Positions 23,597 through 32,357 of a stretch of 64,000 nt of DNA are shown in pieces. The position numbers and the translations under genes were made by a program. Source of the DNA: Lunularia cruciata (Eukaryota; Streptophyta; Marchantiopsida; Lunulariales; Lunulariaceae); contig OX419760.1 of NCBI GenBank assembly GCA_948567375.1, positions 41,416,001 to 41,480,000 on the forward strand, read 5' to 3'. The notes under the pieces are model-generated. The model was not told the origin of the DNA, did not search any database, and saw nothing but the letters and a program-made list of their open reading frames with translations. Each line of letters opens with the position of its first letter. The first letter of the stretch is position 1.

Positions 23597-24332
23597 TGTA
23601 ATATCACAAGCTAGCTATATGATCTAGATGTGAAATTTGGTTTGGTAACATCTAGAATGATTTTATAGATGATGGTTAAAATAGGTCAGATAGAAGTATC
23701 ACCAAAAGAGTACTTTTACTAACTAGAGCAGAAACCGAAATAGACTTGAGAACCTTAGAACCAATAGCTAAACATATGATTTAAAGGTGAGAATTGGTTT
23801 GGTAACATCTAGAAGGATGTTACACATGATGGACTAAACAGATCAGAAAGAGGTATCACCAAAAGGGGACTTCCACTAATAGAGTAGGAATCAAAATATG
23901 CCTGACCTTTGAATGCAATTTTGGAGGCCTAAACGGATGAGTTAGGCCTTGAAAATGTGCAAATCCCCTCCCTCCCCAAATAGAGGAAAGTTTGGCCTTC
24001 CCTTCCCTTGATTTGTCTTGCCGAGAGCTTTCCAACGGTACCTTATGTGATTTTGAGACTCCTACACAAAGATTCCCTAAAAGATTCCCTCCGATCAAAG
24101 CTTGTTTGACCAAACAGATAGGACCTAGACCGACATGTCACCCATCCAAGTAAGTAATCCAAGGGTGGAGCTTGATGATATGTCACCTATCTGTGTGCCT
24201 TATCCTATGGTGGAACTTCCTTGGAGGAGATCATCTTTGTCCATATAATAAAGAGAAGGTACTCCTTTGGGGCACCAAATGTTGAGTGTGTAATCTGCAT
24301 TTTCTCTCTTCTCTTGTCCTCAAAGTATTACA
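23597..24332 (+). repeat. 5' LTR of A, with an internal 157-bp duplication
   Basis: 736 bp, from TGTAATATC to GTATTACA. The first ~157 bp are tandemly duplicated: GGTTTGGTAACATCTAGAA occurs at both 23639 and 23796. LTRs of relatives C, D and F have a single copy, which accounts for their shorter length of about 590 bp. Confidence 0.9.
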
Positions 24333-24333
24333 A

Positions 24334-24344
24334 TGGTATCAGAG
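24334..24344 (+). other. Primer-binding site of A
   Basis: TGGTATCAGAG, one base after the LTR end, complementary to the 3' end of plant initiator tRNA-Met. Confidence 0.9.
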
Positions 24345-24699
24345 TGAGTGTTTCAGTCCAAGAGAGTGGATCACCCCTCTTGGAAGAGCACAAATAGTTG
24401 AAATTGAGTAATTTGAGGTGGAGAACATAGAGTAATTGTTAGACTTAGGAAGGATTTTAGAGAGCAGACGGGGATGGATGCACCAGGAGGACAATTTCCT
24501 GCACCTCGCTTTCCATTCCCAAATCCATTCCATATCAAGGTTATGTACATCTAGCGTGAGCAAATGAGGATATCGCTAGTTTATCACTTTGGCGCAAAAT
24601 TCATGGATAGGGTGATGAACTCACCAAACCCAGTGATTCTACCTATGGTGATATATGACAAAGAGTGGGATTTGACAATCTACATTCTATTATGATAAT

Positions 24700-24903
24700 A
24701 TGGATGTGAATGTCCCAAATCCTCTCCCTTTCAACACTCAAGTAGAAATCCGTTATGTAGTGAGACCGAAAGTGATGTTTAGAGATTTTGTGGTTAGGAA
24801 TTTTGGCGAGGAGTATTATCAACGAGTGATAGCTTTGGAGGTCCCAATGGTAGTTCTGATAGTTTTTGCGCCGTCCAGAGTGATCATATTGACTCTATAT
24901 TGA
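24700..24903 (+). CDS. Conserved small ORF upstream of gag in A
   Basis: 67 codons from ATG at 24700 to TGA at 24901-24903, beginning MDVNVPNPLPFNTQVEI and ending VIILTLY. Chromovirus C has the same ORF at 62735-62937 on the minus strand: it starts MDLNKPNSLPFNTQVEI and ends with the same seven residues and stop, despite a 1-nt indel and an internal stop. In both copies an in-frame TAG follows closely, then the gag ATG (24919 in A). Another piece shared by A and C lies just upstream in a different phase (HFG..FMD..MNSPN in both). The product is unknown; it may be an upstream regulatory ORF or a decayed N-terminal domain. Confidence 0.5.
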   Translation: MDVNVPNPLPFNTQVEIRYVVRPKVMFRDFVVRNFGEEYYQRVIALEVPMVVLIVFAPSRVIILTLY

Positions 24904-24918
24904 AGTAGACATTAGCAA

Positions 24919-26060
24919 ATGAGTGTTGCAGGAACCATGGATCCACAATTGCAAGAGCTGGTGCAAGGAATGCAAGGGATGTTGAATGAATTTTGAGAGA
25001 TTAAGATGACCATGAAGACATTACAAAGTCAAGTGCAAATCCTTAAGAACGATCAAGCCATGCAAGAAGAAGAGCCGTCTCAAAACCCAGTACCTACGAC
25101 GGAAGTACTTGGAGAGGCACTTGTGCCTACAAACCCTATTAATGATGAAGCCACATTGCTACTCTGGATGAAGAAGACCTGCAACATCAAGCCTTACAAG
25201 GGGCAGCGTATGATGGGAGTAGTGGAAAATTGGATCTTGAGAATGAATCAATATTTCCAATTGTTCTTAACAGAGATCACGGAGCATGTTGTTGGCATGT
25301 TTACATGTGGGTACTTGACAGATAAAGCCCTCACATGGTATGATGCTTGGGAACAATCCATGTTGGCAGAGAGAAGGGAGGTCACGTGGACAACAATGCA
25401 AGAAGGATTGTTGAAGAATTTCTAATCGGTGGATTCTGTGCAGATGGCTCAAACCTGACTATGGGGATTGAGACAAAAGAATAGCGTACAAGAGTATGTA
25501 GAGGCATTTTTGGATCTACAAGTTGCAATAACCAATATGAGTCCAACAAAGGCTCTCGACAATTTCAAACGAGGATTAAAGGAGCGGATTCACCAAGAAG
25601 TCATGGTGCAAAACCCTTGCACGGTATTTGAAGCCATTGCTTGTGCATAGAGAATAGTAGGAGCATTGGGTGGAGGTGAAGGAGTAGTTCCACCTCAATA
25701 TTATCAGGTAGAAATGCTACACATGGGTAGACCAGTACCAATGGACTTGGGCAACCTTTGATTTTGAGATCGAGGAGCACAACCGCTTCAAGGAGAGCAT
25801 GGACAAGTAGAAGAACAAAGAGATGGAGTCCCACGAGGAGAAGGAACTCGAGGAGAACAACGCCATAGTTACAATTGTGGCCATATTGATCACATATCTA
25901 CCAACTGTCGCACTTGTTTTGTAGAGGCCATCGGCCTTTGTATTGGTGATCTTTGAACAACATGGAGAGGCGCATTGAAGAGGAGGAGGAGGTAAAAATC
26001 ACTTTGGAAAACAAAGATTGCCAGTAAATGTACCTCGTGGCCTTATTGGCTCAATAAGGA
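24919..26060 (+). pseudogene. A gag
   Basis: Starts at ATG 24919 (MSVAGTMDPQLQEL). The open piece 25006-25425 contains the Ty3 gag core: LLLWMKKTCNIKPYKGQ, then FTCGYLTDKALTWYDAWEQS. The piece 25468-25650 continues with LDNFKRGLKERIHQEVMVQN. A CCHC knuckle is visible near 25864-25905 (YNCGHIDHISTNC, slightly degraded). Several stops interrupt it. The gag of C is clearly homologous. Confidence 0.8.
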
Positions 26061-26714
26061 AGAAGAGAAGCAAGGGAAAGAAGAAGACCAATGCGCAAAG
26101 ATCCCAAAAGGTAACCTCACAATTGATTGTCATGAATGGAGTCCTAGAAGGCAATCAAGTGTTAATCAAGTATTAATTGATCCAAGAGCAACAAAGAATT
26201 TCTTATCTCACACTGTTGCAATACAATTGGGAATGGATCTAGAGAGGGATAAGAGTGAAGAAGTAGAGTTGCCTAATGTGCAAACAGAGAGGATTGAATC
26301 ACTACCTAGATGGGTAATACTCTCTATAGGAGAATATTAGGAAGCAATTTAGTGGCGAGTGATACAATTAGCTCGTTATGATGCAATCTTAGGCATGCCA
26401 TAGATGGAGCATTACAACCCTATGGTAGATTGGAGGAAGAAAGTAGTGAGAACTCACTAATGGTCAATCATTGGGGTTAAAGAAAAATCACCCAAGCAAG
26501 ATCTGCCTCTATATGTCATAGGGATGGCAATTGTCTGTAAGACCAATAGATGTTTCTTGGGTCTAATAAGAGAAGTCCAGAGTGCACAAATCAATGAACA
26601 AGTTCTTGAGAAATTGAAGGCTATGGTGGATGAATTTCAAGATGTCTTTCTCAATGATCTACCCTTAGGATTACCACCAAAAAGGAGAGTAGATCATAAA
26701 ATTGAGACACTCCT

Positions 26715-27137
26715 TGTAAAAGACCGAAACCGAGGAGAGAAATAGGAGAATGGAAACTCACATTGGGACACTTGAATGAGGGAAAACTCCGAATGCCTAG
26801 CATGAGCTTTGGCCTTGGTATTTATAGGTAGCATACAAGACCTTTGAAGCTTCTCAAGAAGCTTCCTTGAGCCGCTTTCTTGGAGTGCAAGTCAAGTTAA
26901 CTAGGAAGCTTCTCAAGAAGCTTCCTTCTAGAAGCCGCCTACTTGGCGTGTAAGCTAAGCTAGCTAGAAGCTTCTAGAAGCTTCCTTCTAGAAGCTACCT
27001 GCTTAGGGCGCAAGTTAACTAGTTGGGAAGCTTCCTAAGAAGCTTCTTAGATGCTTCTAGAATATTCTAGGCTATTTTGGCTTATTCTCTACTTCGTAAG
27101 CCCGACTAACTTCGTCACTAAACTCCATATTGTTACA
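26715..27137 (-). repeat. 3' LTR of B
   Basis: Begins TGTAAAAGACC and ends ATTGTTACA as read on the plus strand. It differs from 31935-32357 by seven transitions; in every case the other LTR has the A or T. It contains the same heat-shock-like elements (26967-26984 and 27055-27067) and TATA box (26819-26826). Confidence 0.95.
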
Positions 27138-27151
27138 TATTCCCCCACCGC
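27138..27151 (-). other. Polypurine tract of B
   Basis: On the minus strand, GCGGTGGGGGAATA lies directly before the 3' LTR, the usual position for plus-strand DNA priming in LTR retrotransposons. Confidence 0.8.
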
Positions 27152-30119
27152 TAGTTGGTGACGTCCTCGTCGCCAGTGAAGCTTCAAATTCCTTGATGGC
27201 CATCTGTGCATTCTGGAGGTGAGAAAGAGGTTCCCATGTGGCATCATGAAGGGGATACCCTTTCCAAAGGACCTTGTACTCCGTGTGTTGGCGACGGCCT
27301 CGTTGAATATGGCGACGCGCAAGGATACGATCAACTTCGTACTCCTCATGATCATTGATAGGGATAGGAAGAGGGGGAGGTTGGACTCGAGAGGAAAAGG
27401 AAGAAGGGTTAGGAACAAAGGGTTTCAACTTGGAAACATGAAAGATAGGATGGATACGCATGTGACAAGGTAAGGCAAGACAATAAACAACAAGAGAGAT
27501 AATATGGGTGATATCAAAGGGTCCTATCCAATTAGGAGCAAGTTTACGAACTTGGGTATCAAGTGGGAGAGGGAGGTTACTAGAGGATAGCATGACTTTA
27601 TCACCAACTTCAAAGGTGAGATCACGACGATGATGGTCTACATATTGTTTTTGGCGATTCTGAGCAACAAGGAGGTGAGACTTGGCTTGTTGGAGAGAGC
27701 GGGATATAGTGGTCAAGAATGTAGAAGTATGAGGAACCTGAGAGAGAGGGGGAGCAAGAAGAGAATCTGGAACAAGCGGATCTTGGCCAAAATTGAGAAA
27801 GAAGGGAGAAAATCCAGTGCTTGCCTGTTTGGAGTTGTTGTAGGCAAATTCTGCAGCTGCAAGACATTCATCCCAGTTGGTATGGTAGACATTGACAAAG
27901 GCCCGCAACATATCCTCCAATGTATGATTGGCGCGTTCAGTTTGTCCATCAGTTTGAGGATGATAGGCCGTGGACAAAGCAAGCTTGGTGCCGAGTATCT
28001 GAAAGAGTGCTTGCCAAAACTTCCCGGTAAAGCGAGGATCACGGTCGGAGATGAGTACGCGTGGCATGCCATGATGCTTGAAGACATTGTCAAAGTAGAT
28101 TTGTGCTAAGGTTGGAGCATCCACGGTATCACAAGTTGGTGCCAAGTGGATTTGCTTACTAAGCTTATCCACAAACACCACGATGGCGGTGTGTCCTTGT
28201 TTTGTCTTTGGCAAGGATGTGATGAGATACAAGCTCACATGCTCCCAACGAGCGGATGGAATGGCGAGTGGTTGAAGGAGTCCACTCGGCTTCTGGTTGC
28301 TGGCCTTGTTCCGTTGGCAACTCTCACATGATCGGACAAAGTCTCGAACATCTCATGTCATGTTGGGCCACCACCATTGGCGTTGGAGGGTGCCCAAGGT
28401 CTTGTCCACTCCCATGTGACCAGCTATTGGTAAATCATGGGCTTCTTGAAGGCGCACAAGTTGAAGATCACCTTTGGCTGGAACATAGATCTGGTCTGCA
28501 TGGAATAAAAGGCCTTCGTTGAAGGAGAAGGTGTTGTACTCCTTGTCGCATGCTGTCAGACGACCGTGTACCATTTGGAAGAAGGGATCTTGTCGTAGAG
28601 CTGATTGAAACTCATTGTGGACCTTAGAGTCAATGGACACCGTTGTAATTGCCGCCGTGATGAAAGGAAGATCCTTCAAATCAGGTCGTCGTGATAGAGC
28701 ATCGGGAATGACATAGAACCAACCTGGTTTGTACTCAAGTTTGATGTCAAACAATTGGAGTTGCTCTTCCCATCGATGATGCCGGCTCTTCATGTGCTCC
28801 AAGTGTAAGGTCTGCAACAATGGCTTGTGATCAGTTTGCATGATCACTTGTTTCCCCAAGAGATAATGCCTCCATACCTTGGTGGCATATACCATTGCAA
28901 GTTGTTCCCGATCTCGAGCAGAGTAATTTCTTTCCGCTGTATTTAGTCGGCGAGACACAAAGGCAATCGGATGTAGTCCATTTGGAAATTCTTGTTGCAA
29001 CACAACTCCAATTGCAAAGTTAGAAGCATCAAAATCAACCACACAAGGTAGTTGAGGATCATATGGTTGAAGAATAGGTCTTGAAGACACCATATGCTTT
29101 AACTTCTGGAATGCTTCTTCATGCTTGGTGGTCCACTAGAAGCTCAAGTTCTTTCCCAAGAGGTCAGTCAATGGTGCAGCCACGTGAGCATAATAGTGGA
29201 TGAACCATCGGTAAAAACTGGCCAGTCCATTGAATGCTCGTACTTCTGTAGCATCCTTCGGGGTAGGCCAATCAATAATGGCCTTGATCTTCTCTTCTTC
29301 CATCTTGATCCCCTCTGATGAGATCTTATGACCCAAGAAGGTAACCTCCTTCTGCCAAAAAGCACACTTTGACTTCTTGTAGTAAAATTTCCACTGTCGT
29401 AGTCGTCTTAGGACTTCTCGCACATGATTCACATGTTCTGCCTCTGTCTTGCTATAGATTAAGATATCATCTAAGAACACCACCACGGACTGATCCAATA
29501 GTCCCTCCAACACTCGATGCATCTGATCCATGAAGACTGCTGGAGCATTAGTGAGTCCGAAAGGTAGAACTCTCCACTCAAAATGTCCATACCTTGTGCA
29601 AAAAGCAGTCTTCTGCACGTCCTCTCCTTCAATAGGAATTTGCCAATAGCCGCTACGAAGATCCAGCTTGGAAAAGTAGCGTGCTCCACTTAGTTGATCA
29701 AGCAGGTCATCGATCCGAGGCAAGGGATATGCATTCTTCACGGTTTGCTTATTGAGCCCACGGTAATCAATACAGAAACGAAGTCCTCCATCCTTCTTTG
29801 GAACAAATAGTACCGGTGCTCCCCACGGAGAGGTACTATGTCGTATGAAATCCTTCTCCAACAACTCTGTAAGTGTTGTTCGCAACTCCTCCAACTCCTT
29901 TGGTGAGAGCCGATAGATTGGTCTACTCACTGGAGTACTCCCTGGCAATAACTCGATCTTGAAGGGCATACCTCGATCGGAGGGTAATCCCTTTGGCAGA
30001 TCATCTGGAAACACATCTGCAAACTCCTGAACTATCTGATCAACCATTGCTTGATGCGGCACTTGGCCCTCCTCAGATTGTTCTTGTGCAATCGGCTTGA
30101 TCCACACCGCGAATACAGA

Positions 30120-30299
30120 CTTATCGTCCTCCAAAGCTTGCTCTATGGCTGCTTCATTCACAAACTTCCCTTCTAGGGACTCATCTCTCTTCCAAGCTTG
30201 CTCCATGGTTGCCTTCCTGGCAAACTTCCCATCTTGGGACTCATCTCCCTTCCAGATTCGCTCTATGGCTACCTTCTCGACAAACTTCCCATCTTGGGA
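30120..30299 (-). repeat. Three 60-bp tandem repeats in the protease-RT linker of B
   Basis: The motif CAAACTTCCC recurs at 30161, 30221 and 30281, exactly 60 bp apart. Translated, each unit gives 20 residues of the pattern S-x-[DE]-G-K-F-x-x-x-A-x-x-[EQ]-x-[IA]-[WL]-[KE]-x-D-[EK]. The phase is kept and the units sit between the protease and RT domains. Confidence 0.92.
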
Positions 30300-30706
30300 C
30301 TGACTATTCTTAGGTGTCTTACTCAGAGGTGCCAGACAACCTAATCGGAAATTCCTACCTTGGTGTTGTACTTGAATTTGGTGTCGGGTCCAATCAAATT
30401 GAACCTTATGACATTCAAGCCAAGGTAGACCTAGAATGATATCATAGTGTAGAGGTGCCACTACAAACCTCATACACTCCAAATACTCCTTCCCAATCTT
30501 GAAGGTAACTAGATGCAAGGTGCGGAATGCAGAACCCTTTCTACCATCCGCCATCATCAAACTACTTCCAATCACTGGCTTGATAGGAATACCCAATTCC
30601 TTTGCTACTTGCATAGACATGCAATTCTCTGAACTTCCAGAATCAACCAAAATTCTACAACCCCGATTAGATATCATACCTTGCAAGTGAAGCAAACTTG
30701 CATAGG

Positions 30707-30785
30707 TCGAGCCTTCAATCCTATTGGAACTAATCAAGCTCCCAGTAGGTGGCTCGAAATCTCCTACTAGGATTCCTCGTTTCCC
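30707..30785 (-). promoter_or_regulatory. Probable -1 ribosomal frameshift signal between gag and pol of B
   Basis: On the minus strand the gag frame reads G-GGA-AAC at 30785-30779, a canonical X-XXY-YYZ slippery heptamer, three codons before the gag stop (TAG, 30767-30769). A -1 slip enters exactly the frame of the protease and RT. A 7-nt spacer follows, then a stem: CCTAGTAGG (30771-30763) can pair over 9 bp, with one U-G, to CCTACTGGG (30749-30741). The 13-nt loop contains TCGAGCC (30757-30751), complementary to GGCTCGA at 30713-30707, giving a 7-bp second stem and an H-type pseudoknot. Slippery site, spacing and stem are seen in the sequence; activity is inferred. Confidence 0.75.
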
Positions 30786-31663
30786 GGATCATTTCGCTCC
30801 ACAACCTCCACTTGGGCAACTTGTTGAGGTCGTCCATTCTTGAGTGGACATTCAGCAATGCGATGCCCCAACTGGCGACAATAAAAACAACCTCCATTTT
30901 GTCGTAATCTTTCTCTATCTGCTGTGCCAAGTGGTCTTCGCTGGATAGCATCAATCTCCATTGGTACCGGTTCTTCCACTCGTGGTACGGGTAGGTTTTG
31001 TGTAGGTCGAGGTCAAGACCAAGTTGTGGCAACTAAGGAATCAAAACGCTCAGCCAATTGCATGGCTTCTTCTACGTTCTGTGGCTCTCGCATGGTCACC
31101 TCCAATCTGGTTCGTGACTTCAATCCTCGCACAAATCGATCCAGAACTTCACCTTCTTGGATATCTAGAATTTGCATGATGATATTCTGAACTTGTGTGA
31201 TGTAGCTTCTCACTGAGCCAATCTGCCTCAACTCCGCCAATTTATCTCGTGTAGCTCGGGTGGCATTTATAGTCTGAAATCGACCAAGTATTGCATCCTT
31301 GAATTCTGCCCATGTCAAAATCGGTGTAACAATTTTTCGTTCAGCTCTTTCTACTCGGAATCGCCACCAAAGTTTTGCCACACCATCCAACTGGCTAGAA
31401 GCCAAGAGAATTTGTTTCCGCTCGTCTTGAAGATTGGTGGCTTCAAAGTAACGTTCACAGTCAAACACAAAATTCTCCACTATGCCTGGAAGATTCTTGC
31501 CTTCAAACACCTTGGGTTTTGGAAATCGAATGCGATCTTCTCCATCTCGAACTGGCGCTCTGTCTATCTGTTCTCGTCGTTGCTGGTCTCGTTCATCCAA
31601 CAATCGAGTAAGATGCTCGATTTGTTGTTGCATTGCAAGGATAACATCCGGTATTGCCGCCAT
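30767..31663 (-). pseudogene. B gag with zinc knuckle
   Basis: ATG at 31663 and stop TAG at 30767-30769, about 298 codons. The core gag domain contains YFEATNLQDERKQILLASSQ, LDGVAKLWWRF, WAEFKDAILGRF and a C-terminal helix (FVRGLKSRTRLEVTMREPQN). One in-frame TGA at 31013-31015 interrupts it in a context that fits an original Arg codon CGA. A single CCHC knuckle follows (CFYCRQLGHRIAEC). The predicted frameshift site lies three codons before the terminal stop. The protein would form the particle and bind RNA. Confidence 0.9.
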
Positions 31664-31921
31664 CGCTACTACTCTATTCCACTACTCTCAATTTATCTAG
31701 TTGATTAACACATAGATACAACACGTCCACCGTTCTCCATAAGTTACAATTGGAAGTATCAAGGGTTCCTCTGACACGGTGATCATATGTAGAAAGTCGT
31801 GCCCAAAGCGTGAGGTGATGAATTGTGTGAAACGATGCTTTGGTAATATCTGGACATGAAAGTCCCAATGGTTTGGCGGAAGTGGATTTGGTGGTCCATA
31901 AATTCCATCCATCCCATTCCT

Positions 31922-31933
31922 GCTCTGATACCA
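31922..31933 (-). other. Primer-binding site of B
   Basis: Minus strand TGGTATCAGAGC, one base beyond the 5' LTR, perfectly complementary to 12 bases at the 3' end of initiator tRNA-Met. Confidence 0.93.
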
Positions 31934-31934
31934 A

Positions 31935-32357
31935 TGTAAAAGACCGAAACCGAGGAGAGAAATAGGAGAATGGAAACTCACATTGGGACACTTGAATGAG
32001 GGAAAACTCCAAATGCCTAGCATGAGCTTTGGCCTTGGTATTTATAGGTAGCATACAAGACCTTTGAAACTTCTCAAGAAGCTTCCTTGAGCCGCTTTCT
32101 TGGAGTGCAAGTCAAGTTAACTAGGAAGCTTCTCAAGAAGCTTCCTTCTAGAAGCCGCCTACTTGGCGTGTAAGCTAAACTAGTTAGAAGCTTCTAGAAG
32201 CTTCCTTCTAGAAGCTACCTATTTAGGGCGCAAATTAACTAGTTGGGAAGCTTCCTAAGAAGCTTCTTAGATGCTTCTAGAATATTCTAGGCTATTTTGG
32301 CTTATTCTCTACTTCGTAAGCCCGACTAACTTCGTCACTAAACTCCATATTGTTACA
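31935..32357 (-). repeat. 5' LTR of B
   Basis: 423 bp, the promoter-bearing LTR of the minus-strand element. It is rich in GAAGCTTC-type palindromes. It carries A or T at all seven positions where the two LTRs differ. Confidence 0.95.
32039..32287 (-). promoter_or_regulatory. U3 promoter of B: TATA box with clustered heat-shock-element motifs
   Basis: TATAAATA lies at 32046-32039 on the minus strand. Upstream of it, 32187-32204 reads GAAGCTTCTAGAAGCTTC, four alternating GAA/TTC units in perfect GAAnnTTC spacing. 32275-32287 reads TTCTAGAATATTC, a perfect three-unit element. Isolated TTCnnGAA pairs lie between and around them. Three correctly phased units are the minimal binding site of heat-shock transcription factors. 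The heat-activated copia element ONSEN of Arabidopsis is the known precedent. The same motifs are in the 3' LTR. Confidence 0.72.

Larger units (their letters stand above)
27072..30790 (-). pseudogene. B pol: protease, RT, RNase H, integrase, chromodomain
   Basis: This frame is open from about 30790 and lies -1 relative to gag, so it is probably reached by frameshifting. In order: protease with DSGSSE (about 30627-30644); a linker with three 20-residue repeats (30120-30299); RT with [22 protein letters not shown] and catalytic FLDD (29466-29477); RNase H (VVDFDASNFAIG near 29040, TDHKPL near 28830). Next are the H2C2 finger (28330-28440), integrase (VFVDKLSKQIHLAP, ISDRDPRFTGKF, AYHPQTDGQTERAN), a GPY/F-type piece (NWIGPF) and a C-terminal chromodomain (about 27180-27341, YKVLWKGYPLHDATWEPL). 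Two in-frame stops, TAG at 29136 and TGA at 28353, break it. All visible catalytic residues are kept. The chromodomain tail overlaps the start of the 3' LTR. Confidence 0.92.
26715..32357 (-). mobile_element. Ty3/gypsy chromovirus B, youngest element of the nest
   Basis: 5643 bp with 423-bp LTRs that differ at only 7 positions (about 1.7%). Flanking 5-mers CTCCT (26710-26714) and CTCCC (32358-32362) are the target duplication in the pol gene of A. The primer-binding site, polypurine tract, gag, protease, RT, RNase H, integrase and chromodomain are all present in order on the minus strand. Only three in-frame stops (31013, 29136, 28353) interrupt gag and pol, apart from the gag-pol frame change described separately. 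It is close to intact and may have moved recently. Confidence 0.95.

Noticed and set aside
27219-28522. Plus-strand open frames of 80-160 codons opposite the B pol gene
   Set aside because: Antisense shadows of the conserved integrase, RNase H and chromodomain frames.
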